A stretch of 38,259 bases of DNA from MGBC114844 sp910585855 (GTDB lineage Bacteria > Bacillota > Clostridia > Lachnospirales > Lachnospiraceae). Under the pieces are notes generated by a model. That model worked only from the letters and a program-made list of their open reading frames with translations. It did not search any database and was not told the DNA's origin. The DNA lies in contig CBFFYP010000044.1 of the NCBI GenBank assembly GCA_965646165.1, positions 1 to 38,259 on the forward strand, read 5' to 3'. The translations under genes were made by a program, and so were the position numbers. Shown one piece after another: positions 1 to 8,365 of the stretch (the stretch's first letter is position 1; every line of letters starts with the position of its first letter).

Positions 1-77
1 GGAAAAGGCAGAAGTCTTAGAACTTCTTGCTTTTTGGAAACCGGAACAGCAGGCTACCCACCGTTTTCGAATCTGGC
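1..77 (-). repeat. R-family palindromic element, truncated by window start
   Basis: This is the outer end of a roughly 325-bp repeat whose complete copies lie at 5823-6145, 17145-17468 and 17535-17861. The shared landmarks are GCAGAAGTC..AACTTCTT, a TTTTTGGAAA..GGAACAGCAGG block, and the terminal TCTGGCGTCC. It is in the same orientation as the copy at 17535-17861 and is the reverse complement of the left end of the copy at 5823. The rest of the copy lies outside the window. Confidence 0.8.
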
Positions 78-201
78 GTCCCCCCTTTCTATAAAAATCA
101 TACACTACCAACGAATTTCCACTTAAAAATTCTAAAAAGTTCTTATTCCATCTTCTCGTAAGGTTAAAATATTATCCTTTTTTAAGTTTGTCCTGATTTT
201 A

Positions 202-837
202 TTAAGGCATTGGCTCTACCATAGTAGTTAAAAAATTTAAAGAACCGGGAGGATTTTCTGTTCCTTTTTCTAATAAAGAAATTAATCCAAGTATCGTATC
301 TTCTATATTTTCGGAACTGGAAGGAATCAGTGTATTGTCTAATTTAATAGATAAGATAATCAATACAATTTCTGCCAGTGCAGATGGATAGTCAAAATGA
401 ATTTCCCCAGTTTCAATTCCCTGTGTAATAATTGCAGTTAATGCCGGTTTTAATTCTAAAATCATATGGGACAAGTATTTTTGGTGCAGATAGGCTTTTT
501 CCTGTGAACTGATAACCGAGTCAGAAGCCCCTTGCCCTTGACGGAGGAATTCCGAAGAAGAATTCCGACATGCCTGAAATATCATTGCCATTCGGGTAAA
601 AGGGAAAATTTGTGTTTGTTTTGCTAAGTTTTTTGCTGTTTCTAAAGGTTTTTCATAGTTGCGTGTAATCAGTGCTTCTAGTATTGCTTCTTTGGAAGGA
701 AAGTAGTAATAGATACTGCCTTTTCCGATTCCTGCGGCTTGTGCAATTTCACTGACAGAGATTGTTTGGATATTTTTGTTTTTTAGCAATGTTTGAAGTG
801 CATCCAAGATTTGCTCATATTTTAGCCGATTTGGCAT
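202..837 (-). CDS. TetR/AcrR family transcriptional repressor
   Basis: A 211-residue TetR-type regulator. The N-terminal helix-turn-helix (about residues 25-50) has the family pattern ISVSEIAQAAG followed by GKGSIYYYFPSKEAIL, and the C-terminal three quarters is the variable ligand/dimer domain. I chose the ATG at 837 because AAAGGTGG lies five bases upstream; a GTG nine bases earlier is less likely. The gene is divergent from the acyl-transfer operon starting at 1151, and two GACCnnnGGTC palindromes in that operon's promoter are its likely binding sites. The natural ligand cannot be read from sequence, but the neighbours suggest a fatty acyl compound or the pathway product. Confidence 0.9.
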   Translation of the reverse strand: MPNRLKYEQILDALQTLLKNKNIQTISVSEIAQAAGIGKGSIYYYFPSKEAILEALITRNYEKPLETAKNLAKQTQIFPFTRMAMIFQACRNSSSEFLRQGQGASDSVISSQEKAYLHQKYLSHMILELKPALTAIITQGIETGEIHFDYPSALAEIVLIILSIKLDNTLIPSSSENIEDTILGLISLLEKGTENPPGSLNFLTTMVEPMP

Positions 838-1063
838 AGCTACCACCTTTCTATTTCTATAATTATGCGAATAATGTAAAACAGCAAAGGTTATCAGCTA
901 CCGGATAAAAAGAGCAGCTTTTGGAAAACCTATACTGTATGCTGCCGGAAAATAATAATAGATATCTATAATAGAACTATTATAACAGAAATAAATTGGG
1001 AAGCAAGATGGAAATTTGTAGAAAAGAAAGAGAAAATTTTTTAAAATTCTGGTAAAAAAACTA

Positions 1064-1120
1064 TTGACCGATGGTCGAAAAGGTGTTATTTTAATCTAAG
1101 TAACACACGACCAGCGGTCG
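1064..1120 (+). promoter_or_regulatory. Operon promoter with two TetR-type operators
   Basis: The -35 TTGACC (1064-1069) and -10 TATTTT (1087-1092) are 17 bp apart. Two palindromes with the same half-sites, GACCGATGGTC (1066-1076) and GACCAGCGGTC (1109-1119), are each followed by GAAAA. The first overlaps the -35 box and the second lies just downstream of the expected start, so one repressor could block binding and clearance. They are 43 bp apart, about four helical turns. Assigning them to the divergent TetR gene is an inference. The remainder of 838-1063 is AT-rich and shows no gene. Confidence 0.75.
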
Positions 1121-1150
1121 AAAAATTATATTAAAAAGGAGAATTGGGAT

Positions 1151-1483
1151 ATGACGTATGCAGATTTTTTTGCAGAGGTAAAAGGAAAGTTTATGGATGC
1201 GGATGTAAGTAATATAACAGAGCATCTGGCATATCAGTTTAATATTGAAGGAGAAGCAGGTGGCATTTTCTATGTAGAAGTAAAAGAGGGGAAATTGTAT
1301 GTAGAACCATATGAGTATTTTGATCGAGATGCTATGTTTACTGCTTCTGCTGAAGTATTGATGAAGATTGCTTCTGGCAAATTAGATCCGATTGTGGCAG
1401 TGACACTTCAGAAGTTAAAAGTAGAGGGAAATATTGAGAAAGCATTAAAGTTAAAAGAATTTATTGATAAAAAGAAGAAGTAA
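1151..1483 (+). CDS. SCP2-like sterol/lipid-binding domain protein
   Basis: A 110-residue protein consisting of a single SCP2-type domain. Features matching the family are an N-terminal helical stretch, the strand pattern YQFNIEGEAGGIFYVEVKEG, and the C-terminal helix pair with the MKIASGKLDPIVAV..LKVEGN motif typical of SCP2 folds, in which a hydrophobic tunnel binds acyl chains or sterols. It is cytosolic, with no signal peptide. AAGGAG lies nine bases before the ATG. It is first in the operon directly under the twin TetR operators. Together with the acyl ligase, ACP and condensation protein downstream it probably carries or senses the lipid product or substrate; that role is inferred. Confidence 0.82.
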   Translation: MTYADFFAEVKGKFMDADVSNITEHLAYQFNIEGEAGGIFYVEVKEGKLYVEPYEYFDRDAMFTASAEVLMKIASGKLDPIVAVTLQKLKVEGNIEKALKLKEFIDKKKK

Positions 1484-1517
1484 TTAGAGAGATATAGAAT
1501 AAAAGAGAGGCATTTTT

Positions 1518-2465
1518 ATGAGTAAATTTGGAAAAGCCGCCGCTGCTGCCGGAGTTCTTGCAGCAGCACAGATGGGAGAAGCAGTTTATTTTTATCGCCG
1601 TACAATGAAACGAAATCAGGCAAAAACAGAACGAACGATAAAAATGGCTGGAACAGATTGGAATCAGTATATGGAACTGATTCAGGCACGGAAAGAGTAT
1701 ATGTTAGCACAGCCTCATAAGGAAGTTTCGATTCATTCAGAAGATGGACTGAAACTGCATGCAACATATTTCCCAAATGGGAACGAAAAGAAAGTGGTTA
1801 TTTGCTTTCATGGATATACCAGTCAGGGAATGTCGGATTTTATCGGGCTTTCGGACTATTATTTAAAACGTGGATATAGTATGCTGCTTCCAGATGCCAG
1901 AGCGCATGGGAAAAGTGAGGGGGAATATATCGGATTTGGATGTCTTGACAGAAAAGATGCACTTGGTTGGATTCATTGGGTAATGGAGCAGTGCAAAGAG
2001 GATGTACAGATTCTTCTGCATGGGATTTCTATGGGGGGTGCAACGGTGTTAATGACGAGCGGACTCAATCTGCCAAAACAGGTAAAGGGGATTATATCAG
2101 ACTGTGGATTTACTTCACCAAAAGAAGTATTTACTCATGTTTTACACAATATGTATCATTTGCCGTCTGTTCCGCTGATTTCGATTACCGATTGGATGAA
2201 TCGAAAAAAGGCGGGATATGGAATGGACGAATGTAATGCAGCAAGGGAAGTCAGAAAGGCGAAAGTTCCGATTTTGCTGATCCATGGAGATGCAGATACA
2301 TTTGTACCATATCAGATGTGTGAGGAAATTTATAAAAATTGTGCTTCAGAGAAAAAGAAGCTGATCATAAAAGGTGCTGCTCATGCAGAAAGTTATTATA
2401 AAGACAGAGAAGCCTACGAAAAAGCATTGGATCAACTGGTTGATCAAGTGATTGTGACAAGATAA
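1518..2465 (+). CDS. Alpha/beta hydrolase, probably membrane-associated
   Basis: A 315-residue alpha/beta-hydrolase of the S9/BAAT-like class. The nucleophile elbow is HGISMGG with Ser171. The acid is Asp260 in HGDADTFVP and the base His289 in GAAHAES, so the triad is complete. The oxyanion HG is in CFHGYTSQG (around residue 98). The first 25 residues are Ala-rich and hydrophobic followed by RRTMKRN, which may be a short membrane anchor. It lies 34 bp after the SCP2 gene in the same operon. It may act as an esterase or thioesterase that releases or edits acyl intermediates carried by the ACP; the substrate is not known. Confidence 0.85.
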   Translation: MSKFGKAAAAAGVLAAAQMGEAVYFYRRTMKRNQAKTERTIKMAGTDWNQYMELIQARKEYMLAQPHKEVSIHSEDGLKLHATYFPNGNEKKVVICFHGYTSQGMSDFIGLSDYYLKRGYSMLLPDARAHGKSEGEYIGFGCLDRKDALGWIHWVMEQCKEDVQILLHGISMGGATVLMTSGLNLPKQVKGIISDCGFTSPKEVFTHVLHNMYHLPSVPLISITDWMNRKKAGYGMDECNAAREVRKAKVPILLIHGDADTFVPYQMCEEIYKNCASEKKKLIIKGAAHAESYYKDREAYEKALDQLVDQVIVTR

Positions 2466-2503
2466 AGACAGGTTAGGAAAGAGGAAGGAAACGGAGAAGA
2501 GAA

Positions 2504-3904
2504 ATGAAGACAAGAAAGGGTTATAAGGTATATCCATTGACTGTGGCACAGAAGTTTCATTTATTTTATTTAAATTCTTGCCCAAAGAAACAGGTTGTAA
2601 ATATCGGCACCAGTCTGACGATTGAAGCAGAGTTAGATTGGGAAGTACTGAAACAGGCAATTTATAAAGCCTATGAACGGTGCGAGTCAATGCGGCTTCG
2701 TTTGACACAGGATAAAGAAGGAAATTGGTATCAGTATGTGGTAGATAAGGAAGAACGAGAGATTGAATTTGTAGATTTTTCGAATCAGTCCATGGAAGAG
2801 GCAGAAGCTACAATGAGAAGCTGGACAGAAGTACCTTTTTCCCATCAGGACGCACCGCTGAATCGGATTGTAATGATTAAAACAAGTGATGGATTTAGCG
2901 GAATTTACTTATTGGTCGATCATTTGACGATGGATGCACAGTCTTTGATCTGTTTTATGAAGGATATTATTGAAATTTATTGTAATGCAAAGTATGAAGG
3001 AGTGGACTATCCAAAAGATATGGCTTCTTATATTGAGCAGATTCAAAAGGACTTGGCTTATGAGGCAGGATCAAGAGCAAAAGAAAAAGATACGGAATTT
3101 TTTGAAAACTTGATTAAGAGTTCAGAGCCAATTTACAATGGAGTAGACGGATCACAAAAGTTAGAGGAAGAGAGAAAAAAGGATAATAATCCAAATCTTC
3201 GGGCAGCAGTAAATGCAACAAACTGTGTGGACTCTGCATTGGATATTTTTCATTTAGAGGAAGAACCGACAAAGCGGTTAATGGATTTTTGCGAAAAATA
3301 TCATATTTCATTGGCTTGTCTTTTAATTATGGGTCTGCGGACTTATTTTCAAAAGATGAATGGAAATGATGATGTTTCTATCAATACGGCGATTGCACGT
3401 CGTGCAACTTTAAAAGAGAAAAAATCCGGTGGGACAAGAATACATTCTTTTCCATTTCGAACAATCATTGGAAAAGAAAAGACATTTTTGGAAGGAATTT
3501 ATGAAATTCGGGATATGCAAAATGAAATGTTCCGACATGCCAATTATGATCCAGTAGCATATTTTATGTGCCGTGGAAAGACATATCCTACAAAACCCGG
3601 ACAGACCTATGAGCCGATGTCTTTGACCTATCAGCCGTTGACTTTAAAAGAAAAAGGATTGGACAAATTAGGAGATATTCATTATAAGACAAAATGGTAT
3701 CCAAATGGTGCAACAACACAGGCAATGTATCTTACTGTTATGCATCGCTCGGATGACAATGGATTAGATTTTAACTTTGAGCATCAGATTAAGGCAATTT
3801 CGAAGGAAAAATTGGAATTCTTTTATTACTATATATGTAAAATTATGTTTAAGGGAATTGAAAAACCAGAACTTACGATTGGAGAGATTATTAAGCTGGT
3901 ATAG
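2504..3904 (+). CDS. Free-standing condensation-domain acyltransferase (NRPS C-like)
   Basis: A 466-residue single-domain protein of the condensation/CoA-dependent acyltransferase superfamily. The active-site HHxxxDG motif appears as DHLTMDA (residues 139-145): the catalytic second His (His140) and the structural Asp144 are kept, the first His is Asp and the Gly is Ala. The N-terminal YPLTVAQKFHLFY resembles the C1 motif region. The length fits one C domain with no attached A or carrier domain. It lies directly upstream of an ACP and an AMP ligase, so it probably transfers an acyl group from the ACP to an amine or alcohol acceptor. The acceptor is unknown; an inactive role is less likely because the His is retained. 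Confidence 0.8.
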   Translation: MKTRKGYKVYPLTVAQKFHLFYLNSCPKKQVVNIGTSLTIEAELDWEVLKQAIYKAYERCESMRLRLTQDKEGNWYQYVVDKEEREIEFVDFSNQSMEEAEATMRSWTEVPFSHQDAPLNRIVMIKTSDGFSGIYLLVDHLTMDAQSLICFMKDIIEIYCNAKYEGVDYPKDMASYIEQIQKDLAYEAGSRAKEKDTEFFENLIKSSEPIYNGVDGSQKLEEERKKDNNPNLRAAVNATNCVDSALDIFHLEEEPTKRLMDFCEKYHISLACLLIMGLRTYFQKMNGNDDVSINTAIARRATLKEKKSGGTRIHSFPFRTIIGKEKTFLEGIYEIRDMQNEMFRHANYDPVAYFMCRGKTYPTKPGQTYEPMSLTYQPLTLKEKGLDKLGDIHYKTKWYPNGATTQAMYLTVMHRSDDNGLDFNFEHQIKAISKEKLEFFYYYICKIMFKGIEKPELTIGEIIKLV

Positions 3905-3954
3905 TCTGTAAAGACTAAAACAAAACAGAATAGAAAGGGATTTAGGCAGAGAAG

Positions 3955-4182
3955 ATGTTTGAGAAATTAGTAGAATTGATTGGAAATTATGTAGAAGTAG
4001 AGGCAGAACAGATTCACCCGGAATCACGGTTTATGGAGGACTTAGGATTTACTTCTTTTGATTTTATGAGTATGCTTGGGGAGTTGGAAGAAGAATTTGA
4101 TGTAGAAATCGATCAGAAAGAGGCAGCAAATATTCGAACAGTACAGGAAGCAGTGGAGTATTTGGAGAAAATTTCTGCTTAA
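3955..4182 (+). CDS. Acyl carrier protein
   Basis: A 75-residue acidic four-helix carrier protein. The phosphopantetheine site is Ser34 in the DLGFTSFDFMSM motif, where the usual DSL is TSF; the helix II acidic face (EELEEEFDVEI) that contacts partner enzymes is present. It sits between the condensation protein and the acyl ligase, indicating a dedicated carrier rather than the housekeeping fatty-acid ACP, which would normally sit near fab genes. No phosphopantetheinyl transferase is in the window, so activation must come from elsewhere. The ribosome site is weak (AAAGGG lies well upstream), compatible with coupling to the preceding gene. Confidence 0.9.
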   Translation: MFEKLVELIGNYVEVEAEQIHPESRFMEDLGFTSFDFMSMLGELEEEFDVEIDQKEAANIRTVQEAVEYLEKISA

Positions 4183-4234
4183 ACTGTTTTCAAATAAAGC
4201 ATAGGAAGATTGTCGGTAAAGTGGGAGGATTAGA

Positions 4235-5743
4235 ATGATTTTAAGTACAATTCGTGAAATTTTGGTAAATTCAGAAACCTTATATGGATCAGAAGATGCT
4301 ATCCGTTATAAACTGGGAAAAGATCAAATTGAAGCAAAGTCTTATACACAACTGAAACAGGATAGTGAGAGTTTTTCCTGTGTACTGCAAAGCCTTGGAG
4401 AACAGGGAAATCATATTGCAGTAACCGGAATGACATCTTATCCATGGTTGGTTGCTTATTTTGGTATCGTAAACAGCGGCAGTGTTGCTGTTCCTTTGGA
4501 TGTTTCCCTTCCAGCAGCGGAGATGTGTGAACTATTGGATCGGGCAGATGTAACAGTATTGGTGATTGATGAAATTCGGGCAGATGTAATCGCTGCAGCA
4601 AAAAAACAGTGTCCAAAGTTAAAATATGTGATTTCTATGCAGAAAAAGGAAAGTGATGAGGAAGTACTTTCTTTTGTACAGCTTTTAGAAAGCAATAGAG
4701 GAACATATGATTTGATACCAGAACCAGATCGCTTGGCAACCATTATGTTTACTTCAGGAACAACCGGAAAAAGCAAAGGTGTTATGCTGACACATCGAAA
4801 CTTGGCAGAGGATGCAACTTGTCTGGATATGAAGATTCCGCCTCGAACAGTGGTACTTTCTGTACTTCCAATACATCATGCCTATTGTTTGAGTATGGAC
4901 ATTTTAAAAGGGCTTTCTCTTGGCAGTATCATATGCATCAATGATTCTTTGCTGCGTGTCGCTAAAAATGTAAAATTATTCCAGCCAAATATGATTTTAA
5001 TGGTGCCGCTTATGATCGAAACGTTTGCTAAAAAGTTAGAGGAAGTGGCAAATCTTCCAAAAGAAATTGTAAAAAAAGAGGTATTTGGAGAACAGCTTCA
5101 TACGATTTGCAGTGGTGGGGCTTATCTAAATCCATCTTTGATCGATCTATTTTCCGATTATGGAATTACAATTTTGCAGGGCTATGGTATGACAGAATGT
5201 TCTCCGGTAATCAGTACAAATTTAAGCTGGAATAAAAAGAAAGAATCCGTTGGAAAGCTGATGCCTAATTGTGAGGCGCAAGTGGTTGATTCAGAACTTT
5301 GGGTTCGTGGCAGCAGCGTAATGCTTGGATATTATAAAATGCCAAAAGAAACAAAAGAAACTCTAGAAAACGGCTGGCTAAAGACAGGAGATCTAGGATA
5401 TGTCGATCAGGACGGATTTGTCTTCTTAACAGGAAGAAAGAAAAACTTAATTATTACAAAAAATGGAGAGAATGTTTCTCCAGAAGAATTAGAAAATAAA
5501 TTGGGCGAAAATCGAATGGTACAGGAAATTTTAGTGCGGGAAAAGGACGGCGTAATCGAAGCAGAGATTTTCCCAGACTATGAATATGTAAAAAAACAGG
5601 AAATTTCCAATGTACAGGAGGCACTTCAAAGTCTGATTGATCAATATAATCAGGAGGCAGTTGCCTATAAAAAGATTTATCGACTGACTGTGCGGGAAAC
5701 AGAGTTTGAAAAGACACCTTCAAAGAAGATAAAACGATACTAG
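4235..5743 (+). CDS. AMP-dependent acyl/aminoacyl ligase
   Basis: A 502-residue ANL-superfamily enzyme that activates a carboxylic acid as the adenylate and loads a thiol. Core motifs in order: phosphate-binding FTSGTTGKSKG (about 172-182), GYGMTE (316-321), TGDLGYVD (from 384), the hinge GRKKNLII, and the C-terminal PSKKIKR carrying the catalytic Lys near 498. Its size fits a single adenylation module. With the adjacent ACP as the obvious acceptor it is probably an acyl-ACP ligase; fatty acid is a better guess than amino acid given the SCP2 neighbour, but I cannot read the specificity code reliably. GGGAGG precedes the ATG. It is last in the operon and is followed by a terminator. Confidence 0.88.
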   Translation: MILSTIREILVNSETLYGSEDAIRYKLGKDQIEAKSYTQLKQDSESFSCVLQSLGEQGNHIAVTGMTSYPWLVAYFGIVNSGSVAVPLDVSLPAAEMCELLDRADVTVLVIDEIRADVIAAAKKQCPKLKYVISMQKKESDEEVLSFVQLLESNRGTYDLIPEPDRLATIMFTSGTTGKSKGVMLTHRNLAEDATCLDMKIPPRTVVLSVLPIHHAYCLSMDILKGLSLGSIICINDSLLRVAKNVKLFQPNMILMVPLMIETFAKKLEEVANLPKEIVKKEVFGEQLHTICSGGAYLNPSLIDLFSDYGITILQGYGMTECSPVISTNLSWNKKKESVGKLMPNCEAQVVDSELWVRGSSVMLGYYKMPKETKETLENGWLKTGDLGYVDQDGFVFLTGRKKNLIITKNGENVSPEELENKLGENRMVQEILVREKDGVIEAEIFPDYEYVKKQEISNVQEALQSLIDQYNQEAVAYKKIYRLTVRETEFEKTPSKKIKRY

Positions 5744-5755
5744 AAAAAAATAGAT

Positions 5756-5806
5756 GCTGGATTTTAAAAGCTGTAGAATGGTTTTTAAAGTCCAGCTTAT
5801 TTTTAG
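5756..5806 (+). terminator. Intrinsic terminator of the acyl-transfer operon
   Basis: GCTGGATTTTAAAA (from 5756) pairs with TTTTAAAGTCCAGC ending at 5796, with one G-T type mismatch, and is followed by TTATTTTTAG. It begins 13 bases after the ligase stop codon. Confidence 0.75.
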
Positions 5807-5822
5807 TATTTCCAGAGAGGAC

Positions 5823-6145
5823 GCCAGATGCAAACCCCTAGGCATCCTGCTGTTCCGGTTTCTAAAAAGTAAGAAGTTCTAAGACTTCTGCATGATAGTG
5901 TATCTAACCGGACAGACCGGGGCGCAATTCGCCCTTATGGCAGTCAAAATTTTACTGGCATACCAAGGAATGTAATCTGCAGCAATAAGATGGCTTCTCT
6001 TTCATACGGGCTAAACACGCCCCTTTTTTTGCATACCCTGCATGGAAGCAGGATATGCAAAAAATCTTAGATTTGGTAGCAGAAGTCAAGAACTCCTAAC
6101 TTTTTTCCAAAGTCACTGCAGTCTGCCTAGGGGTTTGCATCTGGC
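5823..6145 (+). repeat. R-family palindromic element, complete copy (323 bp)
   Basis: Perfect 22-bp terminal inverted repeats at 5823-5844 and 6124-6145 start with GCCAGATGCAAA. The interior holds GGGGCGCAATTCGCCC, pairing with a later GGGCTAAACACGCCCC. A hairpin of the form GCATACCCTGC..GCAGGATATGC then follows. It fills most of the 500-bp gap between the ligase terminator and the LCP promoter. No plausible gene is seen in it. Two other complete copies at 17145 and 17535 keep the interior but have different arm sequences. Confidence 0.85.
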
Positions 6146-6207
6146 TGTGTGTTTCTACCGAAAAAGATTTTTTTTGGTGAAAAAGGACAAAAAATTACAA
6201 AATTTGG

Positions 6208-6236
6208 TTGACTATCACTAGACAGAATGGTATAAC
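6208..6236 (+). promoter_or_regulatory. Promoter of the LCP gene
   Basis: TTGACT (6208-6213) and TATAAC (6231-6236) are separated by exactly 17 bp, 64 bases before the chosen start codon. Confidence 0.65.
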
Positions 6237-6300
6237 TTAACAATAGAAAGGAAAAGATAGTTGTTGTTTTTGAGTGGAAAAAGATTGGAGATACAAGGAT

Positions 6301-7395
6301 ATGGCTGGGAAAGAAAAAAAGCCATTAGGCTGGAAAAAAATTGTTGGATTGTCGGCTTTAGGGGTTTTAGCTGTTGTTTTGCTTGCGGTAGGTTTTTTTG
6401 TCGGAACAAAACCGGGAAGAAAATTGCTTTATCAATATGCAGCAAAGCATATTTATCAGGCAGTGGAAGTAGAAACAGAGTCGGAGGAAAAGCCGACAGT
6501 GATATTAGAGAAGGAAGAAATCGAAACTACAAAACCAGATCCATGGTATGATGAGGATGAACCAGTTCGTAATTTCTTGATTTATGGAGTGGAGGGAATT
6601 GGGGGTGCAAGAAATACCGATAGTATGATGATTGTTTCTATCAATATGGAAACAGGGGAACTGAAATTAACCTCTTTGATGCGGGATATTTTGCTTCATA
6701 TATCCGGTTATCGTGACAATAAATTAAATCAGGCATATGCATTGGGCGGAGTTGATCTGATGTTAGAAACGATTGAACATAATTTTATGATTGATATTGA
6801 TGGTTATGCTTGGGTAGATTTTGATAATTTTGAAGAGATTATCAATTTAATTGGCGGGGTAGATTTGGAGTTGACAGAGAAAGAGGCTCAATATCTAAAT
6901 ACAACAAATTATATTTCAAAACCGGAATATCGTACAGTATCTCCGGGTATGAATCATTTAAATGGAAATCAGATTTTAGGTTACTGTCGTGTGAGGGATG
7001 TCTGGACGGCGACCAGCGGGCATGACGATTATGGCAGAACAGAAAGACAGCGCCTTGTGCTGAATACGATATTTAAGACATATATTAAGCGCAATCCGAT
7101 TGAATTGATGACGTTATCTATGAAATGCTTAGAATATGTAAATACTAACGTATCAGAAAAGCAGATTGCTCAGATTTTAGAGTGTGTGGTAGAAAAGAAG
7201 GCAAATTCATTAGAAACCTTTCGTATTCCAGTAGATGGTCATTTTACAGAACCAAAAATCTATGATGGTGTAACTTATCCGTTAGTAATAGAATGGGAAG
7301 AAAATATTTTGCAGTATTATCAGTTTTTATTTGGGGACACAGAAGAAGAAGCAAAAGAACGATACGAAAAATACAAATCCGAAAAAGAGAATTAG
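6301..7395 (+). CDS. LytR-CpsA-Psr (LCP) family wall-polymer transferase
   Basis: A 364-residue type II membrane protein. A short basic cytosolic tail (KEKKPLGWKK) is followed by one transmembrane helix (about 14-35) and an extracellular LCP domain. That domain carries RNTDSMMIVSI, the conserved Arg/Asp polyprenyl-phosphate/Mg site, then SLMRDILLHI with the conserved Arg, KLNQAYALGG, and GGVDLEL. LCP enzymes attach wall teichoic acid, capsule or similar glycopolymers from undecaprenyl carriers to peptidoglycan or protein. I chose ATG 6301, with GGAG ten bases upstream, over an in-frame GTG at 6274 that has no ribosome site. It is transcribed alone from its own promoter. Confidence 0.9.
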   Translation: MAGKEKKPLGWKKIVGLSALGVLAVVLLAVGFFVGTKPGRKLLYQYAAKHIYQAVEVETESEEKPTVILEKEEIETTKPDPWYDEDEPVRNFLIYGVEGIGGARNTDSMMIVSINMETGELKLTSLMRDILLHISGYRDNKLNQAYALGGVDLMLETIEHNFMIDIDGYAWVDFDNFEEIINLIGGVDLELTEKEAQYLNTTNYISKPEYRTVSPGMNHLNGNQILGYCRVRDVWTATSGHDDYGRTERQRLVLNTIFKTYIKRNPIELMTLSMKCLEYVNTNVSEKQIAQILECVVEKKANSLETFRIPVDGHFTEPKIYDGVTYPLVIEWEENILQYYQFLFGDTEEEAKERYEKYKSEKEN

Positions 7396-7515
7396 GAGGA
7401 CGCCGAAAGCCAAAAGGAGTTCTATTCCGAGTCCGCTTGCGCTTAGCATTTCCTCGTAACGGACACTAAGACGCTAAAACACAGCGTCTTAGTTCCGATG
7501 GAAAATGATGACTTT
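7396..7515 (+). repeat. S-family palindromic element, left copy
   Basis: It begins GGACGCC a few bases after the LCP stop and contains CCGCTTGCGCTTAGCATTTC, then a hairpin CTAAGACGCT..AGCGTCTTAG, then GGAAAATGATGAC. The same blocks occur in inverted orientation at 8203-8343. Its right outer arm is degenerate, and the Nudix start follows directly. It is in the plus orientation; it and the second copy flank only the Nudix gene. Confidence 0.75.
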
Positions 7516-7541
7516 ATGAAGCTGAAAGGATGCATTATTAT

Positions 7542-8162
7542 ATGGAGAAAAACGAAAAATGGTTACAATGGGCGGTTGAACTTCAAAGTTTAGCACAGGC
7601 AGGCTTATTTTATTGTAAAGATAAATATGAACTTGAAAGATATGAACGTATTAGAGAAATATCAGCAGAAATAATCAGTTATCAGTCAGAGATACCACTT
7701 GAAAAGGTAAAAGATTTATTCTGTAATGATGTGGGATACCAAACACCTAAAATAGATACACGGGCAGCTATATTTAAAGAGGGAAAAATATTGCTTGTAC
7801 ATGAGGCAAATGGTACATGGGCATTGCCGGGCGGTTGGGTAGATGTGAATGTTTCTCTTGAGGAAAATACGATAAAGGAAGTTAAAGAAGAAGCGGGACT
7901 TGATATTAGAGTTAAACGGATAATCGCAGTTCAAGACAGAGAAAAGCACAATCTGCCCATTTATGCCTATAAGGTATGTAAAATATTTATGCAATGTGAA
8001 GCGATAGGTGGCGAGTTTATTTCCAATACTGAAACTATAGGTTATGATTATTTTAATATCGATGAATTACCTTGTCTTGCAGAAGAAAAAAATAACAGAG
8101 AACAAATAGAAATGTGTTTTAAGGCAATGAACGCAGAAACGTGGGAAGCTTTATACGATTAA
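7542..8162 (+). CDS. Nudix hydrolase (ADP-ribose pyrophosphatase-like)
   Basis: A 206-residue protein with an N-terminal helical domain (about 1-65) of the type found in BC1568-like Nudix enzymes and a C-terminal Nudix domain. The Nudix box reads GGWVDVNVSLEEN followed by KEVKEEAGL. The metal-binding EEAG part is intact, whereas the Glu of the GX5E half is Val; as I recall, this position is also variable in close relatives, so it is not taken as inactivation. ATG 7542 is chosen because AAAGGA lies 11 bases upstream; an ATG at 7530 is too close. Nucleoside diphosphate-X hydrolysis is expected and the substrate is uncertain. It is flanked by inverted S repeats, suggesting insertion as a cassette. 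Confidence 0.85.
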   Translation: MEKNEKWLQWAVELQSLAQAGLFYCKDKYELERYERIREISAEIISYQSEIPLEKVKDLFCNDVGYQTPKIDTRAAIFKEGKILLVHEANGTWALPGGWVDVNVSLEENTIKEVKEEAGLDIRVKRIIAVQDREKHNLPIYAYKVCKIFMQCEAIGGEFISNTETIGYDYFNIDELPCLAEEKNNREQIEMCFKAMNAETWEALYD

Positions 8163-8202
8163 CTAAACATTTATTACTAAGATTTTCCGATTAGGAAGCG
8201 TA

Positions 8203-8343
8203 GCTGAAATCGAAAGGAAGGTCTATGCAGGGTCATCATTTCCCGTCGGCACTTAGGCACGGTATTTTCGTGCCTTATGTGTCCGCTACGAGGAAATGCT
8301 AAGCGCAAGCGGGCTCGGAATAGACCTTCCTTTCGATTTCAGC
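8203..8343 (-). repeat. S-family palindromic element, right copy (inverted)
   Basis: Perfect 24-bp arms at 8203-8226 and 8320-8343 begin GCTGAAATCGAAAGG. The interior holds an AGGCACG..CGTGCCT hairpin and the reverse complement of the CCGCTTGCGCTTAGC block of the left copy. The inner hairpin sequence differs between the two copies while remaining self-complementary. It lies 22 bp past the stop of the V-ATPase D gene and could also end that minus-strand transcript. Confidence 0.8.
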
Positions 8344-8365
8344 GTCCTCCCCAGAAAAAATAAAT

